A stretch of 9,106 nucleotides of DNA from Gammaproteobacteria bacterium. Lineage in GTDB: Bacteria > Pseudomonadota > Gammaproteobacteria > DSM-16500. Each line of letters opens with the position of its first letter. The first letter of the stretch is position 1. Both the position numbers and the translations under genes were made by a program. Where the stretch lies: NCBI GenBank assembly GCA_021323555.1, contig JAJONP010000070.1, positions 1 through 9,106 of the forward strand. Direction: 5' to 3'. The notes beneath the pieces are model-generated. The model did no database searches. It worked only from the letters and a program-made list of their open reading frames with translations, and was not told where the DNA came from. Positions 5,542 through 9,106 of the stretch are shown piece by piece.

Positions 5542-5570
5542 ATTATACTTATTTTTCAGCTATTATCCAA
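5542..5570 (-). promoter_or_regulatory. Sigma-70 promoter of the hemerythrin-membrane protein unit
   Basis: On the minus strand, TTGGAT (5565-5570) is followed by a 17-base spacer and a perfect TATAAT (5542-5547). The -35 matches consensus at only three positions. The leader is about 35 bases. The promoter sits in the 81-base gap after the DUF72 gene, so the unit can be expressed independently of it. Confidence 0.7.
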
Positions 5571-5582
5571 ACGATTCTGAAT

Positions 5583-6371
5583 TTATACTTTTTTATGGTT
5601 AGTAACATTATTCAAAGCAGTCATTTTTTTTACTGTGATAGCATTATGTATAGCTTGCCCACGAAAAGTATTATTAAAAAATAAATAGATTGCTTTAGTT
5701 CCTTGGGAAAAGAGTGCATTCATATAAGAAGTAATTTCATTTAATTCATTTTGAGCATAAGTATAATCGTACCAGGCTGTGCGCCCATGTAGTCTTAAAT
5801 AAGCTGTTTCTGCTAAGCTAGTATGGCTTAATTTACTGCTTAATTGGCTCTGAGGCGAATCTGTTTCACACAGAATACAGCCTATTTCTTTTAATAATTG
5901 ATAGATTTCAGCAGAAAACCATTGAGGATGCCTGAACTCCACTACGACTTTTTTAGGTGTATTAAAAGCCATGATAGTTTGGTAAAGAACTTCAGGTTGA
6001 TAAGGCATAGTAGGAGGCAATTGTAATAAATATAAACCTAGCTTATCCTGTAATAGCTCAGCAGAATGGCAAAATGTCTGGATAATGCTTTGACTATTCT
6101 TTAAATAATGCTGGTGGGTGACAAGACGTGGTACTTTTACTATATATTTAAAACCAGCAGGTACGCTTTCTCGCCATTTAACATATACTTTATCAGCAAA
6201 AAATCGGTAAAAAGTAGCGTTAATTTCAACAGTTGAAAAATGCTCTGCATAAAATGTCAGCCAATGACGCTGTGCTAGCTTAGGCGGATAAAAAGTGCCA
6301 CGCCACTCTGGATAATTCCAGCCAGAAGTACCAATATAACAAAGAGCTTTTTCTTTTAAGGATGTAGTCAT
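5583..6371 (-). CDS. DUF72 (YecE-like) family protein
   Basis: A 262-residue protein of the DUF72/YecE family, whose members adopt a TIM-barrel-like fold and have no firmly established reaction. Family blocks in order are IGTSGWNYPEW (13-23) with FYPP, VEINATFYRF (48-57), FKYIVKVPRLVTH (74-86), LYLLQLPP (113-120), VVEFRHPQW (143-151), YLRLHGR (191-197) and LFFNNTFRGQAIHNA (230-244). All the usual conserved positions appear present and the length is normal. AGGA lies nine bases before the ATG, and the N-terminal fit supports this start. It is followed 81 bases later by the hemerythrin-like gene on the same strand. No terminator lies between them, so partial read-through is possible. It is preceded by a candidate promoter and by the long hairpin that separates it from the glycosyltransferase genes. 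Confidence 0.92.
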   Translation of the reverse strand: MTTSLKEKALCYIGTSGWNYPEWRGTFYPPKLAQRHWLTFYAEHFSTVEINATFYRFFADKVYVKWRESVPAGFKYIVKVPRLVTHQHYLKNSQSIIQTFCHSAELLQDKLGLYLLQLPPTMPYQPEVLYQTIMAFNTPKKVVVEFRHPQWFSAEIYQLLKEIGCILCETDSPQSQLSSKLSHTSLAETAYLRLHGRTAWYDYTYAQNELNEITSYMNALFSQGTKAIYLFFNNTFRGQAIHNAITVKKMTALNNVTNHKKV

Positions 6372-6402
6372 GGCTCTTTCCTTCTGATTTATTTCTGTAA
6401 CG

Positions 6403-6431
6403 ATTTTAACATTAAAATTTTATTCTGTCGT
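6403..6431 (-). promoter_or_regulatory. Candidate promoter of the DUF72 gene
   Basis: On the minus strand, ACGACA (6426-6431) is followed by a 17-base spacer ending in TGT and then TAAAAT (6403-6408). This combines a four-of-six -35, an extended -10 and a near-consensus -10. The leader is about 25 bases. Confidence 0.6.
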
Positions 6432-6484
6432 AATAAAAAATTTTTTCAAGTATTCTATTAAGCCTTTGCGATAATCATACTGGA

Positions 6485-6540
6485 CTTTTAGGTTTTAGCT
6501 AAATATAAGACTGATTTTTTTATTTAGCTAAAACCTAAAG
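6485..6540. repeat. Long near-perfect hairpin downstream of the glycosyltransferase unit
   Basis: Arms at 6485-6505 and 6521-6540 are exact inverse complements over 19 bases (core TTTAGGTTTTAGCTAAATA), with one bulged T near the base. The loop is 15 bases (6506-6520). It begins 20 bases after the stop codon of the glycosyltransferase on the minus strand and before the DUF72 promoter. Neither strand has a T-run after the stem, so it is not a standard intrinsic terminator. It may still stop or protect the 3' end of the glycosyltransferase transcript, or be a palindromic mobile remnant. Confidence 0.85.
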
Positions 6541-6560
6541 ATTTAGTGCAGTTATCTTGG

Positions 6561-7688
6561 TTAAGGGCTGCATTTCGATATAATTTTTTTATAAACTTTA
6601 ATAGTTTCTTCCGCGCATTTTTGTAACGTAAATTGTCGTACTCTGTTTTGTCCTTGCATAATAAGGTTTGCACAAAGCTCAGGATTTGTTAAAAGTGTGC
6701 AAATCGCTTGCTTGATTTTCATGGTATCAAAAGGATTTACAAAATAAGCAGCTTCGCCTGCAATTTCTGGTAAACAGCTTATATTAGAAGTAATGACTGG
6801 AACATTTGAGGCAAAAGCTTCTAAAAGTGGAGCGCCAAAGCCTTCTGATAAAGAAGGAAATAAAAATAATTTTGCAGTTTGATATAACACACGTAATTCT
6901 TCGAGCGTGACATACTGTAACCAAACCGCCTTTTTTTTAGAAACAATTTTTTTTATTTCATCAAGAGTTTCATGAGATTGCCATCCTTCTTTGCCAACCA
7001 AAACAAGTTTATGCTTTTTTTGCAAGTGTTCTGGCAAGGCATCATACGCTTGAATAATGCGTATGAAATTTTTTCTAGGTTGTAGCGTACCCACAGCGAG
7101 TATAAAATTTTCCTGGAGATGAAATTTATTTAAGATTTGTTTTTTCTTTTCAGGGTTTATTTTTTCAAACCAACCATCAGAGATACCTTGATACACCACG
7201 CTAATTTTATTTTCATCGACTCCCCAATAATTCACTAATTCAGGTACCATGGTGTGAGAGATAGCGATAATATGGGTCGCCCATTGAATCGAATGCTTAA
7301 TAAAAAAATTTTTAATTTTTCGGAGGCGAGGGTTACACCATTCAGGATGTTTTAGCATAATAGCATCATGCAATGTCGCAACAACGGGTATCTGGCTAAA
7401 GCGAGGAATGAGATAATCTGTCGCATGAAAAAGATCAATTTTTTTTTCGAAAGGTTGATTCAATAGCGATTTTAAAGGTGTTAAGGCAGCGAGGGTGGCT
7501 AATGAATAAGGCAAACAAAAACTGGTCGTTTCATGTTGGCCTATCAATGGAGGATAGCTAATGGGCACTACCTCTAATTGAAGTTTTTTGTAATAGTATA
7601 GAAGGTTTTGGACATACACGCCTATCCCATCAATGTTTCCATGGCATACGGCAGGTTCAATTTTAGTGGTACCAATGCCAATTCTCAT
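6561..7688 (-). CDS. GT4-family glycosyltransferase (mannosyltransferase-like)
   Basis: A 375-residue retaining GT-B glycosyltransferase of the GT4 (glycosyl transferases group 1) type, predicted cytosolic and acting at the inner membrane on lipid-linked acceptors. The N-terminal acceptor domain shows DGIGVYVQNL (20-29) and a TLHD motif (105-108). The C-terminal nucleotide-sugar domain shows VGTLQPRKN (199-207) and the E-x7-E block SEGFGAPLLEAF (281-292), with catalytic or donor-binding E282 and E290, then SNISCLPEIAGEAA. The block style (GTLQPRKN, SEGFGAPLLEA, CLPEIAG) resembles mannosyltransferases of O-antigen clusters; the donor and acceptor are inferred. Its ATG overlaps the TGA of the upstream gene by four bases (ATGA), so the pair is translationally coupled. 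Length is normal and no break is seen. A long hairpin follows the stop codon. Confidence 0.93.
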   Translation of the reverse strand: MRIGIGTTKIEPAVCHGNIDGIGVYVQNLLYYYKKLQLEVVPISYPPLIGQHETTSFCLPYSLATLAALTPLKSLLNQPFEKKIDLFHATDYLIPRFSQIPVVATLHDAIMLKHPEWCNPRLRKIKNFFIKHSIQWATHIIAISHTMVPELVNYWGVDENKISVVYQGISDGWFEKINPEKKKQILNKFHLQENFILAVGTLQPRKNFIRIIQAYDALPEHLQKKHKLVLVGKEGWQSHETLDEIKKIVSKKKAVWLQYVTLEELRVLYQTAKLFLFPSLSEGFGAPLLEAFASNVPVITSNISCLPEIAGEAAYFVNPFDTMKIKQAICTLLTNPELCANLIMQGQNRVRQFTLQKCAEETIKVYKKIISKCSP

Positions 7689-8866
7689 ACGATTTGTACA
7701 GCCTTATAAAGAGTGATATGTTGGTTTAAAATAGTTACATTTTCTGGAAATTTTTTTGATTTTTCATGCGCATTTTTTCCAAGAGTTTCTATGAGAAGAG
7801 GGTTATCTGCTAATGTAAGTATTGCATTTGCTAGTTCACCTGTTTTTAAAGGATCAAATAATAATCCTGTTTTATTATGGTCAACTAGCCATGCAGTAGG
7901 GCCACGATGAGAGCCAATCACAGGACGTGCGTGCGCCATGGCTTCGGTGATAACTAAACCAAATGATTCCATGCCAATGCTTGGAAAAATAAGCGCACTG
8001 CACTGTCTGTATAAGGCATCGGGATTTTCTATCCAACCTATAAAATGTATTTTATCTTCTAAATTCCAATACTTTACCTGTTCTTTTAATAGATTTTCCT
8101 GAGAGCCACTCCCCGCGAGGATGAGCGTTAAATTCTTATTTTTTTGTAATGCATGTTTAAATTCATTTAATAAAAGAGAAACACCTTTTTGTTGTTCGAG
8201 CTGCCCAATATAAAGAAAATGGTTTTTAGGGAGGTTATGACATATTTTTTCTTTTAACATAAAAGGCAATATGCAACTTGTATTTTTAAATTGATTTTTT
8301 TTCAAATAATTTTCTAATAAAGGTGAAGGAGCAATAAAGTGCATGACTGATTTTTTTAATAATGTTCGCAATCGAATAAAAGAATAAAGCAATGCCATGT
8401 AAGAAATGAATGTATAGTTTCTACGATGTTGCAAGAGACATTTTAGCGAAATACCCCTTGCGCAGGGTTGAAGGTCTGTATGTACATTCCATTGCGTTGG
8501 GCAGAGTGGGCTGAAATCATGGACTGTTTGCAAAGTAGGGTAACCCTGTACGGCGTACAACAGTGCAGGCGTATATTTTTTTATATTATGAAGATGAATA
8601 ACGGTCGGGTTAATTTTTTTAATTGTCCTTCGAAGTTGCCAATATTTAACAGGATTAAAAAACATTCGCCATAGTTGTCTCAGCGCTTTAGAGTGTGTTT
8701 CTTTGAAGACAATAAAATCAGAGCCTTTGCTTGCTTGAGTACCAAACCCTAAGCTAAAAACGGTGGTATCTGCATGATTTTTTAGTAATTCTTTTAGAAT
8801 AAAAAACTGTTTTTCTGCGCCGCCCCCGTGAGGAGTATGGTTATCTGTAATAAGTAATATCTTCAT
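7685..8866 (-). CDS. GT4-family glycosyltransferase with Cys cluster
   Basis: A 393-residue GT-B glycosyltransferase of the GT4 type, first gene of a two-gene unit. The N-terminal domain has a Gly-rich acceptor loop, HGGGAEKQ (13-20), and VHDFSPLCP (115-123), followed by C135 and C143. A histidine-aspartate motif with trailing cysteines is seen in a subset of GT4 enzymes and may bind metal or stabilise the acceptor domain. The C-terminal donor domain has GQLEQQKG (221-228), AGSGSQ (251-256), the E-x7-E block ESFGLVITEAM (300-310), and GPTAWLVDHNKTGLLF (322-337). Three blocks of Lys- and Leu-rich, amphipathic sequence in the first half suggest membrane association. No strong Shine-Dalgarno sequence precedes the ATG. 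It is divergent from the dehydratase gene at 8954, which supports a polysaccharide-synthesis locus. The specific sugar is not deducible. Confidence 0.93.
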   Translation of the reverse strand: MKILLITDNHTPHGGGAEKQFFILKELLKNHADTTVFSLGFGTQASKGSDFIVFKETHSKALRQLWRMFFNPVKYWQLRRTIKKINPTVIHLHNIKKYTPALLYAVQGYPTLQTVHDFSPLCPTQWNVHTDLQPCARGISLKCLLQHRRNYTFISYMALLYSFIRLRTLLKKSVMHFIAPSPLLENYLKKNQFKNTSCILPFMLKEKICHNLPKNHFLYIGQLEQQKGVSLLLNEFKHALQKNKNLTLILAGSGSQENLLKEQVKYWNLEDKIHFIGWIENPDALYRQCSALIFPSIGMESFGLVITEAMAHARPVIGSHRGPTAWLVDHNKTGLLFDPLKTGELANAILTLADNPLLIETLGKNAHEKSKKFPENVTILNQHITLYKAVQIV

Positions 8867-8897
8867 AATTTATTGACTTCATCATTTATTTCGCTAA

Positions 8898-8906
8898 AGT
8901 ATAACA
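8898..8906 (-). promoter_or_regulatory. Extended -10 promoter of the glycosyltransferase pair
   Basis: On the minus strand, TGT precedes TATACT (8898-8903), an extended -10. No clear -35 is present. The predicted leader is about 25 bases. The same bases contain TATAAC on the plus strand (8900-8905), a possible but weaker -10 for the divergent gene at 8954. Confidence 0.5.
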
Positions 8907-8953
8907 CTCGCTACAAAGTATATATCACAGGCATAGATATAAGAAACGGTATA

Positions 8954-9106
8954 ATGACAAAAAAACGCGCATTTATTACGGGCATCACGGGCATGGTGGG
9001 CTCGCATCTGGCAGATTATCTCTTAGATAATACAGATTGGGAAATTATAGGTTTGTGTCGTTGGCGCAGTCCTTTAGATAATTTATCTCATTTAATCCCA
9101 GCAATT
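8954..9106 (+). CDS. Sugar-nucleotide dehydratase/epimerase, 5' part only
   Basis: The first 51 codons of a gene that runs off the window. The N-terminus shows the Rossmann NAD(P)-binding signature of extended short-chain dehydrogenases: AFITGITGMVGSHLADYLL (6-24), with a G-x-x-G-x-x-G pattern at G10, G13 and G16. Residues 34-44 read LCRWRSPLDNL. The RWRSP block is typical of a GDP-mannose 4,6-dehydratase-like branch, which converts GDP-mannose to the 4-keto-6-deoxy sugar on the way to rhamnose, fucose or perosamine. With so little sequence, another NAD-dependent epimerase or dehydratase remains possible. Only a weak purine stretch (AAGAAA) precedes the ATG at 8954. It is divergent from the two glycosyltransferases, so the polysaccharide locus probably continues beyond the right edge. 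Confidence 0.85.
   Translation, partial: MTKKRAFITGITGMVGSHLADYLLDNTDWEIIGLCRWRSPLDNLSHLIPAI

Noticed and set aside
5454..5684. Plus-strand Phe/Ile-rich frame resembling a small membrane protein
   Set aside because: The hydrophobicity is what A/T-rich antisense sequence produces. It overlaps the start of the hemerythrin gene, its promoter and the end of the DUF72 gene.
6485..6540. Standard intrinsic terminator
   Set aside because: The stem is strong, but no T-run follows on either strand, so it is reported as a hairpin of uncertain role.
1..9106. CRISPR array, tRNA, rRNA, transposase or phage genes
   Set aside because: There are no regularly spaced direct repeats, cloverleaf-like or rRNA-like stretches, and no translated frame resembles a transposase or phage protein.

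Overview
The window is an AT-rich chromosomal segment from a gammaproteobacterium. It carries a GacA/UvrY/LetA-type response regulator, a RarA very close to the enterobacterial form, and dispersed palindromic intergenic repeats. The host may be in or near the Legionellales (Legionella/Coxiella/Aquicella-like). That placement is an inference from family resemblance and base composition; no marker gene or rRNA is present to settle it.

Layout. The left part (1-2545) holds three small exported proteins and one regulator: a ComEA-like helix-hairpin-helix protein (+), a short Cys-containing secreted protein (-), the GacA/LetA-like regulator with a GTG start (-), and a 160-residue secreted protein (+) with its own extended -10 promoter and a strong terminator. 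The middle part (2819-4144) holds rarA, a replication-fork AAA+ ATPase, without its common neighbours lolA and serS. Two diverged copies of one intergenic repeat lie at about 480-597 and 2641-2801. The next block (4170-6371), all on the minus strand, encodes a DUF72/YecE protein, then a hemerythrin-like HHE protein followed 27 bases later by an unrecognised multi-span membrane protein. The right end (6561-9106) is a surface-polysaccharide locus. Two GT4-type glycosyltransferases overlap by four bases on the minus strand. Divergent from them is the start of a sugar-nucleotide dehydratase/epimerase, probably a GDP-mannose 4,6-dehydratase relative, which is cut by the window edge.

How the genes fit together. 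The glycosyltransferases and the dehydratase plausibly supply and assemble a deoxyhexose-containing glycan. The hemerythrin and membrane genes look co-transcribed and may form a small oxygen- or iron-related unit. The rest look like independent transcription units, several with a readable promoter or terminator. There is no tRNA, rRNA, CRISPR array, transposase or phage gene. The least explained parts are the hemerythrin-linked membrane protein, the two small secreted proteins flanking the regulator, the repeat pair, and a long U-tract-free hairpin at 6485-6540.
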